From Erysipelotrichaceae bacterium (GTDB lineage Bacteria > Bacillota_I > Bacilli_A > RFN20 > CAG-826): DNA of 52,427 bases. The position numbers and the translations under genes are program-made. Below are positions 22,148-32,058 of this stretch, one piece after another. The notes under the pieces were generated by a model. The model was not told where the DNA came from and ran no database searches. It saw only the letters and a program-made list of their open reading frames with translations. The stretch covers positions 1-52,427 of the forward strand of contig JALFFX010000001.1 of the NCBI GenBank assembly GCA_022777645.1, read 5' to 3'. Every line of letters starts with the position of its first letter. The first letter of the stretch is position 1.

Positions 22148-24694
22148 ATGCTTGATAAAAGATATAATCCAAAAGAAGTAGAACAAGGAAAATATGAATT
22201 CTGGAAAAAAGAAGGCTATTTTACCGCAGGAGACAATTCAAAACCAGCTTTTTCCATGGTTATACCTCCTCCAAACGTTACTGGTAAACTCCATTTAGGA
22301 CATGCCTGGGATACAACTATTCAAGATATTACAGCAAGATATAAACGTCTTCGCGGTTTTGATGTTCTTTGGCTTCCAGGAATGGATCATGCCGGCATTG
22401 CTACTCAAGCTAAAGTCGAAGAAAAATTACGTCAAGAAGGACTTTCTCGATACGATTTAGGTCGTGAAGGATTTTTAAAACGCGCTTGGGAATGGAAAGA
22501 CGAATACGCAGATAACATTCATAAGCAATGGGCAAAAATGGGTCTTTCTCTTGATTACACACGCGAAAGATTCACTCTTGATGATGGACTTAGTTTAGCA
22601 GTCAAAACTGTTTTTAAAAACCTTTATGATAAAGGCTTGATTTATCGTGGAGAAAGAATAATTAACTATGATCCAGTCTTAAAGACTGCATTATCAAATA
22701 TTGAAGTTGTTTATAGTGATGACAAAGGTGAATTTTATTATTTTAAATATCCTATTGTCGGAAAAGATGAATATTTAATCGTTGCCACAACTCGTCCGGA
22801 AACAATGTTTGGTGATGTTGCCGTCTTTGTTAATCCAAAAGATAAAAGATACGCTCATTTGATTGGCGAAAAAGTTATTAACCCAGCAAATGAAGAAGAA
22901 CTACCAATTTTAGGCGATGAATATGTTGATATTGAATTCGGGACAGGGGCGATGAAATGTACACCAGCTCACGACCCAAACGATTTCGCTTTAAGCGAAA
23001 AATATCATCTCGCCCGTATTAAATGTATGGACGAAGATGCCAAGATGAATAGTGTTTGTGGCAAATATTGTGGAATGGATCGCTATGAATGCCGTAAAGC
23101 TTTGGTTGAACAAATTAAAAAAGATGATCGATTAATTAAAATCGAAGAAATAGTTCATAGCGTTGGCCACAGTGAAAGAAGTGGGACGGTTGTCGAACCA
23201 ATGCTTTCAATGCAATGGTTTGTCAAAATGAAACCATTAGCAGAAAAAGCCCTTCGTGAAAGTACAGTTAATTTTGTTCCTGCTCGATTCAAAAACACTT
23301 GGGTTCAATGGATGGAAAATGTCGAAGATTGGTGCATTTCTCGTCAATTATGGTGGGGTCATAGAATTCCTGCTTATTATAATAAGCAAACTGGTGAAAT
23401 TCTTGTATCAATTGAAGATGTACATGATGAAAATTATGTGCAAGATGAAGATGTTCTTGATACATGGTTTTCAAGTGCGTTGTGGCCATTTGCAACTTTA
23501 GGTTGGCCTAACAAAACAAAAGATTTTGAAAGATATTTCCCAACATCTTTATTATCGACAGGTTATGATATTATTTTCTTCTGGGTCTCACGTATGATCT
23601 TTGATAGCCTTGAATTCACAAATGAATCGCCATTTAAAGATTGTTTGATTCATGGACTTATTCGCGATAGCAAAGGTCGAAAGATGTCTAAATCATTAGG
23701 AAATGGTATTGATCCACTTGATGTAATTGAAAAATATGGTGTTGATGCTTTGCGTTATTTTTTAACTACTGGTTCTGCTCCAGGACTTGATATTCGCTAT
23801 ATCGAAGAAAAAGTTTCTGCTGCCAGTAATTATTTAAATAAGATTTGGAATAGTGCCCGTTATGTCCTTGAAAATCTTGGAGAAGGATTTAAACCAACTT
23901 CATTTACATATGATGATTTAAAACCACTTGAGAAAGACATAATTAGCAAATTGTCTAGGACAATTAAAAATGTCACTGCATGTATGGATAGATATGAATA
24001 TTCTATGGCTAGCAGTCATTTATATAATTTTGTTTATGATGATTTTTGCTCTTCATATCTAGAACTTAGTAAAGTCGCGCTTCAAAGTGATGATGAGCAA
24101 TATAAGAATATTGTTAAATCAGTTTTATTAAAAGTTCTTAAAGAAATCATTATTATGATTTATCCATATGCTCCATTTATCGGCGAAGAACTTTATTTAG
24201 CGCTTCCTGAACACGGAAAATCCATTATGATCGAAAATTATCCAACTCCTTTTGTTGATGGTGATGATAATTCTCTTCAAACTGTTACTAACTTATATAA
24301 GATGATTCAAGATGTTAGAACATATAAAGTTAATAACAAATTAGCGCCAAACTATAAATTAAAATTAGTTATCGATTCTAATCTTGAATTATTTACCGAT
24401 TTTGATAAATATTTATCGCGATTTGCTTTTGCCAAAGAAGTTTGCTTCTCAAATAGCTCAAAAGGCGTTAAATATGTTTATCAAGATATGAATATGTATA
24501 TTGAAGACGATATCAGCGTTGAAGAAAAAGAAGCAAAGAAGCAAAAAGATATCGCTTTCTTAGAAAGCGAGATTGCTCGCGCTGAAAAAATGCTTTCTAA
24601 CCCTAATTTCGTTAGCAAAGCACCAAAAGAAAAAGTTGAATGCGAAAAAGCTAAATTAGAAGAATATAAAAAGCGTTTAACACTTCTTAAATAA
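22148..24694 (+). CDS. valS: Valyl-tRNA synthetase
   Basis: An 848-residue class I synthetase. The HIGH motif is PPPNVTGKLHLGHAWD (about residues 39-54), and the KMSKS loop is GRKMSKSLGN (about 515-524). The editing domain lies between them, and the C-terminal coiled coil (from about 790, rich in Glu/Lys) clamps tRNA-Val. AAAAGGAGG precedes ATG 22148. It is under T-box control and monocistronic, closed by a terminator at 24703. Confidence 0.97.
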   Translation: MLDKRYNPKEVEQGKYEFWKKEGYFTAGDNSKPAFSMVIPPPNVTGKLHLGHAWDTTIQDITARYKRLRGFDVLWLPGMDHAGIATQAKVEEKLRQEGLSRYDLGREGFLKRAWEWKDEYADNIHKQWAKMGLSLDYTRERFTLDDGLSLAVKTVFKNLYDKGLIYRGERIINYDPVLKTALSNIEVVYSDDKGEFYYFKYPIVGKDEYLIVATTRPETMFGDVAVFVNPKDKRYAHLIGEKVINPANEEELPILGDEYVDIEFGTGAMKCTPAHDPNDFALSEKYHLARIKCMDEDAKMNSVCGKYCGMDRYECRKALVEQIKKDDRLIKIEEIVHSVGHSERSGTVVEPMLSMQWFVKMKPLAEKALRESTVNFVPARFKNTWVQWMENVEDWCISRQLWWGHRIPAYYNKQTGEILVSIEDVHDENYVQDEDVLDTWFSSALWPFATLGWPNKTKDFERYFPTSLLSTGYDIIFFWVSRMIFDSLEFTNESPFKDCLIHGLIRDSKGRKMSKSLGNGIDPLDVIEKYGVDALRYFLTTGSAPGLDIRYIEEKVSAASNYLNKIWNSARYVLENLGEGFKPTSFTYDDLKPLEKDIISKLSRTIKNVTACMDRYEYSMASSHLYNFVYDDFCSSYLELSKVALQSDDEQYKNIVKSVLLKVLKEIIIMIYPYAPFIGEELYLALPEHGKSIMIENYPTPFVDGDDNSLQTVTNLYKMIQDVRTYKVNNKLAPNYKLKLVIDSNLELFTDFDKYLSRFAFAKEVCFSNSSKGVKYVYQDMNMYIEDDISVEEKEAKKQKDIAFLESEIARAEKMLSNPNFVSKAPKEKVECEKAKLEEYKKRLTLLK

Positions 24695-24702
24695 AATTTA
24701 TT

Positions 24703-24733
24703 AAAGTAGACGACAAAAAAGTCTACTTTTTTT
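24703..24733 (+). terminator. Terminator after valS
   Basis: AAAGTAGAC (24703-24711) pairs perfectly with GTCTACTTT (24721-24729), followed by a T run. Confidence 0.9.
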
Positions 24734-24739
24734 ATTTTT

Positions 24740-24771
24740 TTGCAAAATATTTTGAAAAATCCACCTATTAA
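24740..24771 (+). promoter_or_regulatory. Upstream element of comEA-comEC, shared with the C39 gene
   Basis: TTGCAAAA (24740-24747) and CCTATTAA (24764-24771) are joined by an A-rich stretch. The 32-bp block matches 26 of 32 positions, without gaps, with 47621-47652 upstream of the C39-peptidase gene, and lies at nearly the same distance from the start codon (18 vs 19 bases). As a SigA promoter its spacing is poor (20 nt between TTGCAA and TATTAA), which favours an alternative sigma factor or activator site. Confidence 0.55.
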
Positions 24772-24789
24772 ATATTAGGAGGTAATTTT

Positions 24790-25317
24790 ATGGTCAAAGT
24801 TTTTATAGGAGTACTTGTTGCAACAATTGCCTTAATTGTTGTCTTTCAATTCATCGATCCAAATATTAATACTGGTGGCGTTTCAACTAGTTTAGTCGAT
24901 TCAAATTCGATATCAGTATCAATAAGTGGTGAAGTCGTCCGCAGTGGAACTTATCTTTTAGATAAGAATACCGCTTTATTCGATTTAATCGAGGCGTGTG
25001 GCGGTGTAACTTCAAACGCTGATGAAAATGCTTATGACACATCATATTTATTGCAAGATGGCTATTCTTTCTATATTGCCCCAAAATACGATAATAGTGA
25101 TGTTTGTTCGCTTGAACCTATCGAAAAAGTAAATATCAATAAAGACGATGCTGAAACAATGTCAAAAATATCTGGAATTGGTTCTACTATTGCAACAGCG
25201 ATTGTTAACTATCGCAATGACAATGGATCATTTGGTCGAATTGAAGACATCAAAAATGTAAACGGCATCGGAAACGCTACTTTTGAAAAAGTTAAAAATT
25301 ATATAACTATTAAATAA
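24790..25317 (+). CDS. comEA: Competence protein ComEA (DNA receptor)
   Basis: A 175-residue membrane-anchored DNA-binding protein of the transformation machinery. One N-terminal helix (about residues 3-22) is followed by an SLBB-type domain (about 42-105, SISGEVVRSGTYLL) and a C-terminal double helix-hairpin-helix (about 113-174). The second part has KISGIGSTIATAIVNYR and NVNGIGNATFEKV, which bind double-stranded DNA. AGGAGGT precedes ATG 24790. Its stop overlaps the comEC start by one base. comEB, found between them in Bacillus, is absent. Confidence 0.94.
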   Translation: MVKVFIGVLVATIALIVVFQFIDPNINTGGVSTSLVDSNSISVSISGEVVRSGTYLLDKNTALFDLIEACGGVTSNADENAYDTSYLLQDGYSFYIAPKYDNSDVCSLEPIEKVNINKDDAETMSKISGIGSTIATAIVNYRNDNGSFGRIEDIKNVNGIGNATFEKVKNYITIK

Positions 25318-27326
25318 TGGCGATATTTTTCTACCTTATAAGTGCCTTGTTAGGTTTATATTTTTTGCGATGGAATCTAATCTTTTCTATTTTATTAACT
25401 ACTATTTTCTTTATTATTATCATTTTTAAATTAAGAAGCAAAAAGATATTGATTTGTGTCTTATCTTTTTCCTTTGGCATTATTGTCCCAATTATAAAAA
25501 ATAGTGTTACAAATAACGATTATATTCATGTTGGATATGTAATTGAAGCTAAAGAAAACTATTTTCTTTTCCAATCGAAATTTGAAAAATATTATGTTTA
25601 TGAAAAAGATAATAAGCATGAAATATTTGAGAAATTAGAAATTAGATCTAATAAAGAAGAAATCAAATTCACAACTTATGAAAGCCAATTTGATTTTAGT
25701 GATTATCTTAAAAATAAAGGTGTTAAATATTCTTTAAGCAATAAAAATATCATCACTCTTTCTCCGAGTTTGTTTTCTTTAAGAAAACATAAAGATAATT
25801 TTTTATCAAATTATAGTGATGATACAAAAGATATCATCGCATCTTTACTTTTCAATGAACGAAATTATGAAAATGAGACAATTTTGATTTCAAAAGAAAT
25901 GAATTTGATATATCTATTTTCTTTAAGCGGAATATATTTAAGTGTTTTTATAAGTGCTTTGAAGAAATTTTTATCTTTATTCTTAAATGATAAAATTGCA
26001 GAATTTACATCAATTTTACTTTTTGTTCCTTTATCGATATTCTTGTTTCCCAAATTTTCAATTATTCGGATTCTTTGTCTAAAAATATTTAAAGCGATAA
26101 ATTATCATGTTTTAAGGAAGAAATTTTCAAATTTAGAAATCGTTTCATTTTTGGCAATATTATTTTTAATAATTGATTTTAATCTCGCTTATCAAGAAGG
26201 CTATTATATCGGATTTTGCTTATCGATATTATTTGTTTTTATTGCTCCGTTAATTACGAAGGTTAAAGGGTTTAAAAAAGCAATTCTATTTCCGTTTATT
26301 GTTTATATTTTTATGCTTCCGCTTTCATCATTTCAAAATGGCTATATTGAATTATTATCTTTTATCTTTCAAATATTATTATTGCCTATCAATGAAATAT
26401 ATCTAGCGTGCACAATTTTTGGGTTTTATCTTAATATTCCTTTTAATAATCTGATGTCATTTTTGACAAATATAATAAATTATATTTATTATGGTCTTTC
26501 CTTCATAAGCATAAAAATAAATATTAGTTATCTTTCAATTTATTTTGCTCCACTTTATTATTTTCTTCTAATCGCAATATTTTATCTTTTAGAATCAAAG
26601 CGAATAAATCATCTTAAAATTATTGCTTCTAGCTTGATATTTATTTTGGTTTTATTTTGTGTCCCTATAACAAGTTTATATAAGGACGCGATATATTTTA
26701 TAAATGTCGGTCAAGGTGATTCAATTTTATTCCAAAATAAAAATAACATTGTCTTGCTTGATACTGGTGGAGTTAAAAATAATGATTTAGCTAAAAATAG
26801 CCTCATCCCATTTTTTCGAAAGCACCATATATCTCATATTGATTATTTACTGTTAACTCATGATGATTTTGATCATTCTGGTGCATCAAATAGCCTTATT
26901 TCAAATTTTCCTGTTTATAATGTTTATAACAATAAAAATTTTAAAGATTTCACGATTGGCGATTTAACATTTAATAATTTGAATAATTATTCATTCGATA
27001 ATGATAATGATAACTCATTGGTGTTCAACGTTTCATTCATTGGCAAAAAGTTTTTATTTATGGGCGATGCATCAATAGAAGTAGAGAAAAGATTAATAAA
27101 TGATAAAAAAGATATTGATTGCGATATTTTAAAAGTTGGCCATCACGGAAGTAAAACAAGTACGTGTGAGCAATTTATTAGGGAAACAAGCCCTAAAGAA
27201 GCGGTGATTTCATCAGGACTAAATAATTATTATGGCCATCCATCAAGTGAGGTCATAAATTTACTTAATAAATATGAAATAAACATTCGTTTAACTTCAT
27301 ATGAAGGCACTATAATTTATCAATAA
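25317..27326 (+). CDS. comEC: Competence channel protein ComEC
   Basis: A 669-residue polytopic membrane protein that passes single-stranded DNA into the cell. The N-terminal part has two hydrophobic helices and a soluble domain, and the competence domain with about eight helices lies at about 165-450. The C-terminal metallo-beta-lactamase-like domain (about 455-669) includes INVGQGDSILFQ, LLTHDDFDHSGA and KVGHHGSKTS. The metal motif HDDFDH retains the family pattern, so nuclease activity is plausible. It starts within the comEA stop (TAATG). With comEA it suggests natural competence, but the pilus genes are not in this window. Confidence 0.93.
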   Translation: MAIFFYLISALLGLYFLRWNLIFSILLTTIFFIIIIFKLRSKKILICVLSFSFGIIVPIIKNSVTNNDYIHVGYVIEAKENYFLFQSKFEKYYVYEKDNKHEIFEKLEIRSNKEEIKFTTYESQFDFSDYLKNKGVKYSLSNKNIITLSPSLFSLRKHKDNFLSNYSDDTKDIIASLLFNERNYENETILISKEMNLIYLFSLSGIYLSVFISALKKFLSLFLNDKIAEFTSILLFVPLSIFLFPKFSIIRILCLKIFKAINYHVLRKKFSNLEIVSFLAILFLIIDFNLAYQEGYYIGFCLSILFVFIAPLITKVKGFKKAILFPFIVYIFMLPLSSFQNGYIELLSFIFQILLLPINEIYLACTIFGFYLNIPFNNLMSFLTNIINYIYYGLSFISIKINISYLSIYFAPLYYFLLIAIFYLLESKRINHLKIIASSLIFILVLFCVPITSLYKDAIYFINVGQGDSILFQNKNNIVLLDTGGVKNNDLAKNSLIPFFRKHHISHIDYLLLTHDDFDHSGASNSLISNFPVYNVYNNKNFKDFTIGDLTFNNLNNYSFDNDNDNSLVFNVSFIGKKFLFMGDASIEVEKRLINDKKDIDCDILKVGHHGSKTSTCEQFIRETSPKEAVISSGLNNYYGHPSSEVINLLNKYEINIRLTSYEGTIIYQ

Positions 27327-27346
27327 TTTATATTATACTTTTAGTA

Positions 27347-28291
27347 ATGAATTTCATTTTATACGGTCAAGAATATCCAATTATGAAAAAGCAATTAAAC
27401 AAATTGCTAGCTTCTAGACTTGATTCAGTAGATGAATTAAGTGTTTTTCGTTTCGATTATCAAAATGATGATATTAATGAAATTTTAAATGAAGCAACTT
27501 CTTTTCCGTTTTATGTTGCTCGAAAAGCCGTTATTATTGATAACGCATCTTTTTTACAAAAAGGTGCAAAAAAGGAAGTTGTTGATAACTTTTTTAACAT
27601 AATTAAAAATGGTGTAGATCAAATCGATTTGTATTTTTTACTGCGATGTGATGAGATCGATGAAAAAAATCCAATTTTTGATTTTATTAAAAACAATGGG
27701 CAAATTTTCGTTGCTCTTGCTCTTACTCCTGCTCAATGGCCAAAATATGCCAAAAAATATTTTATGAGCCAAAATTGTGAAATTGATAATGATGCATTAG
27801 AAGAGTTATTAAAAAGAATAGATAACGACTTATCGCGCTTTATAAATGAAGCCGACAAATTAATCTTATATAAAAATCATATTGATATTATAGATGTTAA
27901 TACAATGGTATCTCCTACCTTGGAAGATGACGTTTTTCATATTGCAAACGCTTTACTTCAAGGCGAAAACTCTTTGGCCTTAGCAAATTATCGAGATTTA
28001 AGATTGACCAGTCCAAAAGATGTTGATCGCTTAATTCCTTTGTTAGCATCGCAATTTCGTTTTGCAGAACAAGTGCTTTTCTTGTCTAAACAAGGTTTAT
28101 CAAAAAACGAGATTGCAACAGAATTAAATGTTAAGCCATTTCGAGTCGGCATAACTTTATCAAACAAAAAACACTTATCTTTAAAACGCATATATCTTGC
28201 CCTTGATAATTTGTTTATGCTTGATTGGCAAATTAAAAGCGGCCAAATTGACCGCTATTATGGTATTGAATTATTTTTAATTAATTTTTAA
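27347..28291 (+). CDS. holA: DNA polymerase III delta subunit
   Basis: A 314-residue clamp-loader subunit that opens the sliding clamp. The N-terminal block FILYGQEYPIMKKQLNKLL and the region around FPFYVARKAVIIDNASFL follow HolA; domain III is helical, with a C-terminal DWQIKSGQID typical of the family. Position after comEC and before rpsT is the same as in Bacillus (yqeN). No Shine-Dalgarno precedes ATG 27347; a TATACT (27334-27339) is seven bases before it, so a leaderless message is possible. It is convergent with rpsT, with five bases between. Confidence 0.92.
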   Translation: MNFILYGQEYPIMKKQLNKLLASRLDSVDELSVFRFDYQNDDINEILNEATSFPFYVARKAVIIDNASFLQKGAKKEVVDNFFNIIKNGVDQIDLYFLLRCDEIDEKNPIFDFIKNNGQIFVALALTPAQWPKYAKKYFMSQNCEIDNDALEELLKRIDNDLSRFINEADKLILYKNHIDIIDVNTMVSPTLEDDVFHIANALLQGENSLALANYRDLRLTSPKDVDRLIPLLASQFRFAEQVLFLSKQGLSKNEIATELNVKPFRVGITLSNKKHLSLKRIYLALDNLFMLDWQIKSGQIDRYYGIELFLINF

Positions 28292-28295
28292 TTAA

Positions 28296-28562
28296 TTATT
28301 TTGCTAATCCGTTAACGAGTTTAGCAATTGATGATTTTTTACGAGCAGCTGTATTTTTTGCGTAAACACCATCAGTGACTGATTTATCAATTAAACGAAT
28401 AGCTTCTTTAAGTGCGACATTGGCAGCTTCGACTTCGCCTTTTTCGACAGCAACACGAACTTTTTTCATTGCTGTAGCGATGCGGCTACGAATTGCAACG
28501 TTGCGTTGACGGGCTTTTTCGTTTGTACCAATTCTTTTGATTTGTGATTTAATTTGAGCCAT
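28296..28562 (-). CDS. rpsT: 30S ribosomal protein S20
   Basis: An 88-residue basic helical protein that binds 16S rRNA. The N-terminus MAQIKSQIKRIGTNEKARQ and the central TAMKKVRVAVEKGEVE match S20. It lies on the opposite strand to its neighbours holA and fmt, as it does in Bacillus. The message starts in the 28563-28769 gap, where AAGAGG precedes the ATG. Confidence 0.96.
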   Translation of the reverse strand: MAQIKSQIKRIGTNEKARQRNVAIRSRIATAMKKVRVAVEKGEVEAANVALKEAIRLIDKSVTDGVYAKNTAARKKSSIAKLVNGLAK

Positions 28563-28769
28563 TTTATTTACCTCTTCTTTTTATATTCGTTCATAAGTTT
28601 ATCAAACTTATTATAAACTAACAACTTTTTTATGATTTTTTTATTAAAAAACCAGTTTTTGCTGTTAACAGTAGTTATGATATCATTATTTTTTAAAAAA
28701 ATGTAGTATAATCTGCATGTTGATAAAAATGACATATCTTTTTATTTAAAGATATATGATAATTAAAAT

Positions 28770-29699
28770 ATGAAAAAATTAAATGAATATCGAATTGTAT
28801 TTATGGGGACTCCAGAAATAGCTGCGAGAGTCTTTGAAAACTTAATTAATTTTGGTCTTAATTTTGTGGGACTAATCGCCCAAGAAGATAAACCTGTTGG
28901 TAGAAAAGGGATTTTAGAGCCAGTAGCAACAAAAATTGTTGCTCAAAAATATAATATTCCTGTTTTTCAGCCACATCGAATTCGTAAAGAATATGAATTT
29001 TTATATGATTTAAAACCAGATTTAATTCTTACAATGGCATATGGACAAATTGTCCCTCAAGCAGTTTTAGATGTCCCTCCTTATGGTTGTTTAAATTTAC
29101 ACGGTTCTTTGCTTCCTAAATATCGTGGCGCAGCCCCTATCCAAAGAGCGATAATTAACGGTGATAAAACAACTGGCATCACTTTAATGGAAATGATTGA
29201 TAAAATGGATGCGGGACGGATGTATGCCAAAGAAGAAGTAACAATTGATAATGATAATTATTCTTCACTTTGTTTAAAACTTGTCGATGCCGCCACAAAA
29301 GTCGTTCAAGACAATCTTTATGATTATTTTAATCATAAATTAGTAGGCATTGTTCAAGATGAAAGCGAAGTAACATTTGCCGATAAAATATTACCTAGTG
29401 ATGAAAAACTTGATATCAATTTTGATTGTGAACAATTTATTAATTTTGTTAACGGCTTAAGTTTTGAACCAGGTGGATATGTCTATATTAACGATAAAAA
29501 ATTAAAAATATTAAAAGCACATAAGGTTTCAAGTCATTTAGGCGAATCGGGACAATTAAGCATAAAAAAAGAAATTGTCTTAAGCCTTGTTGATGGAGAT
29601 ATTGTTCTTGATGTTGTGCAATTAGAAGGTAAAAAGAGAATGGACGGAAAAAGTTTTGCCAATGGCAACCGTTTATTAGATCAACAATTTGTAAAATAA
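28770..29699 (+). CDS. fmt: Methionyl-tRNA formyltransferase
   Basis: A 309-residue enzyme that formylates initiator Met-tRNA. The catalytic domain carries NLHGSLLPKYRGAAPIQ (about residues 109-125) with the conserved Asn/His, and an Asp in the following TGITLMEMIDKMDAG. The C-terminal OB-like domain begins about residue 205. The start has no strong ribosome site; a TATGAT (28755-28760) lies nine bases upstream, with another TATAAT at 28707. Its stop overlaps the next gene's ATG by one base. Confidence 0.95.
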   Translation: MKKLNEYRIVFMGTPEIAARVFENLINFGLNFVGLIAQEDKPVGRKGILEPVATKIVAQKYNIPVFQPHRIRKEYEFLYDLKPDLILTMAYGQIVPQAVLDVPPYGCLNLHGSLLPKYRGAAPIQRAIINGDKTTGITLMEMIDKMDAGRMYAKEEVTIDNDNYSSLCLKLVDAATKVVQDNLYDYFNHKLVGIVQDESEVTFADKILPSDEKLDINFDCEQFINFVNGLSFEPGGYVYINDKKLKILKAHKVSSHLGESGQLSIKKEIVLSLVDGDIVLDVVQLEGKKRMDGKSFANGNRLLDQQFVK

Positions 29700-32029
29700 T
29701 GAATAAAGAGTTGCGATTATCTGTTCATGAATTAGTCGATTTTCTGTTTCGCACTGGTGATATAGATAATCGCATTTTTAATGCTGAAACGATGAAGGAA
29801 GGGAGCAATATTCATTCCTGGTTTCAATCTCTTCAAAAACAAGATTATATAAGTGAATATCAAGTGTTTGAGAAGTTTAAAATCGATGATTATGAAATAT
29901 CTTTAGAAGGTCGCGCTGACGGAGTAATCATCGAAAAAGATAATTTGTTTATCGACGAAATTAAATCAACAATTGCGGATTTAGAAGAATTCTTCGAAGA
30001 ACATAAAAAATGGCATTTAGCGCAAGCAATTTGCTATGGCTTTATTATCGCTAAAGAAAAAAATATTGACAGTGTCAATATAAGACTAACATATATCAAT
30101 CAAGTAGATCGTTCAATATTAAAAAAAGATTTCTCTTTTTCACGCGATAAATTGGAAAAAGAAGTTGAATCATATTTAAAAGATTACATTTCTTTTTACG
30201 AACAAATCGAAAAACATATTGAGAAAAGAAACCTTTCTGCTCAAAATATCAAATTTCCATTTTCTGAATATCGCAATGGTCAAAAAGAGATGATCAAATA
30301 TAGTTATGGCGTCATCAAAAATGGTGGCATATTGTTTTGCGAAGCTCCAACCGGTATTGGCAAAACAATGTCAACGATATATCCAGCTATTAAAAGTTTT
30401 GCAAGCACTAATAACGATAAAATATTTTATTTAACCGCCAAAAATTCAGGTAAGGAAAGTGCCTATAAAGCCGTTAATATTCTTAAAGATAATGGAATGA
30501 TTTTAAAGTCAATTGTTTTAACTGCCAAAGATAAAATATGCTTTTGCAAAGGTAAGGCCTGTAACCCTGATGAATGTATTTTTGCAAAAGGATATTATTC
30601 CAAAATCAAAGATGCGATTGCTTACGCTTTTAACAAATATGATGTCTTAAATTATGATTCTATATCAACGATTGCTTCTTCCTTTGGAATTTGTCCATTT
30701 GAATTTCAACTTGATATGTCACTTTATTTCGACATTATCGTGTGTGATTATAATTATTTCTTTGATCCAATTGTTTATTTGAAAAGGTTTTTTGAAACCA
30801 ACCCATTTAAAGTTGTGGCGTTAATCGATGAGGCTCATAATTTGATCAACCGCGCGCAAGGGATGTATAGCGGAAAAATCGACTATGCCTTATTTTTGAA
30901 GGCGAAAAAATCGTTATCAAAATGCGAAGATAAAACCATGAAAAGAGCGCTTAAATCTTTAACAAAACAATTAAAATTGTTTGAAGAATATGAAGATGGC
31001 GAAACGCTCATTGCTAGATTAGAACAAAAATTACTAAATTCAATCGAAAATTTCTTAATTGCTTCATCAAGTTATCGTAAAAAAACAAAAGATACTGTTT
31101 CTGAAGAATTAAAAGATTTTTCGATGGAATTAAATCGTTTTTATCGTCTTTTGGATTTTTATAACGATTCATCAGTTATTTATATTGCTAAAAACGGCAA
31201 AAATAATTATTTACTTAATTTATTTTGTCTTGATCCAAGTCGCTTTATTATGCAATCGCTTCATCAAGCAAAAAGCAAAATCATCTTCTCTGCAACTTTA
31301 ACGCCTATTGATTATTATATTGAAGGAATAGGCGGTAATGAATCCAACCCGGTTTTATCGCTTAAGTCCCCATTTAATATCAACAATTTATGTTTGATGG
31401 TTGCTCCTAATATTTCTACTAGATATAAAAATAGAAAAGATACATTAAAAACTGTAGCGGAATATATAAAAGAAGCTATCAAAGGTTGTGTTGGCAATTA
31501 TTTTGTATATGTTCCAAGTTATGAATATCTCGATATGATATTGCCTTATTTAAGTGATATTGATGGAGATTTAATCGTTCAAGAAAAAGACATGAACGAT
31601 TATCAAAGAGATGAATTTTTATCTAAATTTTTAGATAAACCAACAAAAACAACGATTGGACTTGTTATCCTTGGCGGCGCATTTGGCGAAGGTGTTGATC
31701 TTGTTAGTGAAAGACTTATCGGAGTTGTAATAGTCGGTGTTGGACTGCCTCAAATATGTTATGAAAGAAATTTGATTAAAGATTATTTTAACGAGAAAAA
31801 TAAAATGGGTTATAAATTTAGCTACATTTATCCTGGTATTAACAAAATAATGCAAGCTGTTGGTCGTGTTATTAGATCGGAAACAGATCGCGGAATTGCC
31901 TTATTGATCGACGATCGATATTTGACTAGCGATTACAATTCATTATTTCATCAAAAATGGAAGAATTACCATGTTGTCACTTCTTCAAAAGACATAAATA
32001 AGATTATTGATAATTTTTGGAAAGACTAA
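29699..32029 (+). CDS. Nuclease-helicase fusion: PD-(D/E)XK domain plus XPD/DinG-like Fe-S helicase
   Basis: A 776-residue protein that joins an N-terminal PD-(D/E)XK-type nuclease module to a superfamily 2 helicase. The nuclease core is EGRADGVI ... LFIDEIKST (about residues 64-85), resembling Cas4/RecB-family domains. The helicase has Walker [10 protein letters not shown] (about 219-227), a four-Cys Fe-S block ([13 protein letters not shown], about 281-293, two nearby pairs), DEAH (about 378-381), and motif VI-like [11 protein letters not shown] near residue 725. Known relatives in Firmicutes are annotated simply as Rad3-related helicases. Likely role is DNA repair or processing of branched DNA. 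The ATG lies in the fmt stop codon, so it is coupled to fmt, an odd partner. Confidence 0.82.
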   Translation: MNKELRLSVHELVDFLFRTGDIDNRIFNAETMKEGSNIHSWFQSLQKQDYISEYQVFEKFKIDDYEISLEGRADGVIIEKDNLFIDEIKSTIADLEEFFEEHKKWHLAQAICYGFIIAKEKNIDSVNIRLTYINQVDRSILKKDFSFSRDKLEKEVESYLKDYISFYEQIEKHIEKRNLSAQNIKFPFSEYRNGQKEMIKYSYGVIKNGGILFCEAPTGIGKTMSTIYPAIKSFASTNNDKIFYLTAKNSGKESAYKAVNILKDNGMILKSIVLTAKDKICFCKGKACNPDECIFAKGYYSKIKDAIAYAFNKYDVLNYDSISTIASSFGICPFEFQLDMSLYFDIIVCDYNYFFDPIVYLKRFFETNPFKVVALIDEAHNLINRAQGMYSGKIDYALFLKAKKSLSKCEDKTMKRALKSLTKQLKLFEEYEDGETLIARLEQKLLNSIENFLIASSSYRKKTKDTVSEELKDFSMELNRFYRLLDFYNDSSVIYIAKNGKNNYLLNLFCLDPSRFIMQSLHQAKSKIIFSATLTPIDYYIEGIGGNESNPVLSLKSPFNINNLCLMVAPNISTRYKNRKDTLKTVAEYIKEAIKGCVGNYFVYVPSYEYLDMILPYLSDIDGDLIVQEKDMNDYQRDEFLSKFLDKPTKTTIGLVILGGAFGEGVDLVSERLIGVVIVGVGLPQICYERNLIKDYFNEKNKMGYKFSYIYPGINKIMQAVGRVIRSETDRGIALLIDDRYLTSDYNSLFHQKWKNYHVVTSSKDINKIIDNFWKD

Positions 32030-32058
32030 TTACTAATTTTAGTATAAAATACTATCAT

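Noticed and set aside
28270-28300. AT-only inverted repeat between holA and rpsT as a bidirectional terminator
   Set aside because: Contains no G-C pair and is likely in any TTAATTAA-rich gap.
28734-28755. ATATCTTT/AAAGATAT hairpin before fmt as a riboswitch or terminator
   Set aside because: Only A-T pairs, no flanking T run and no conserved aptamer sequence; too weak to call.
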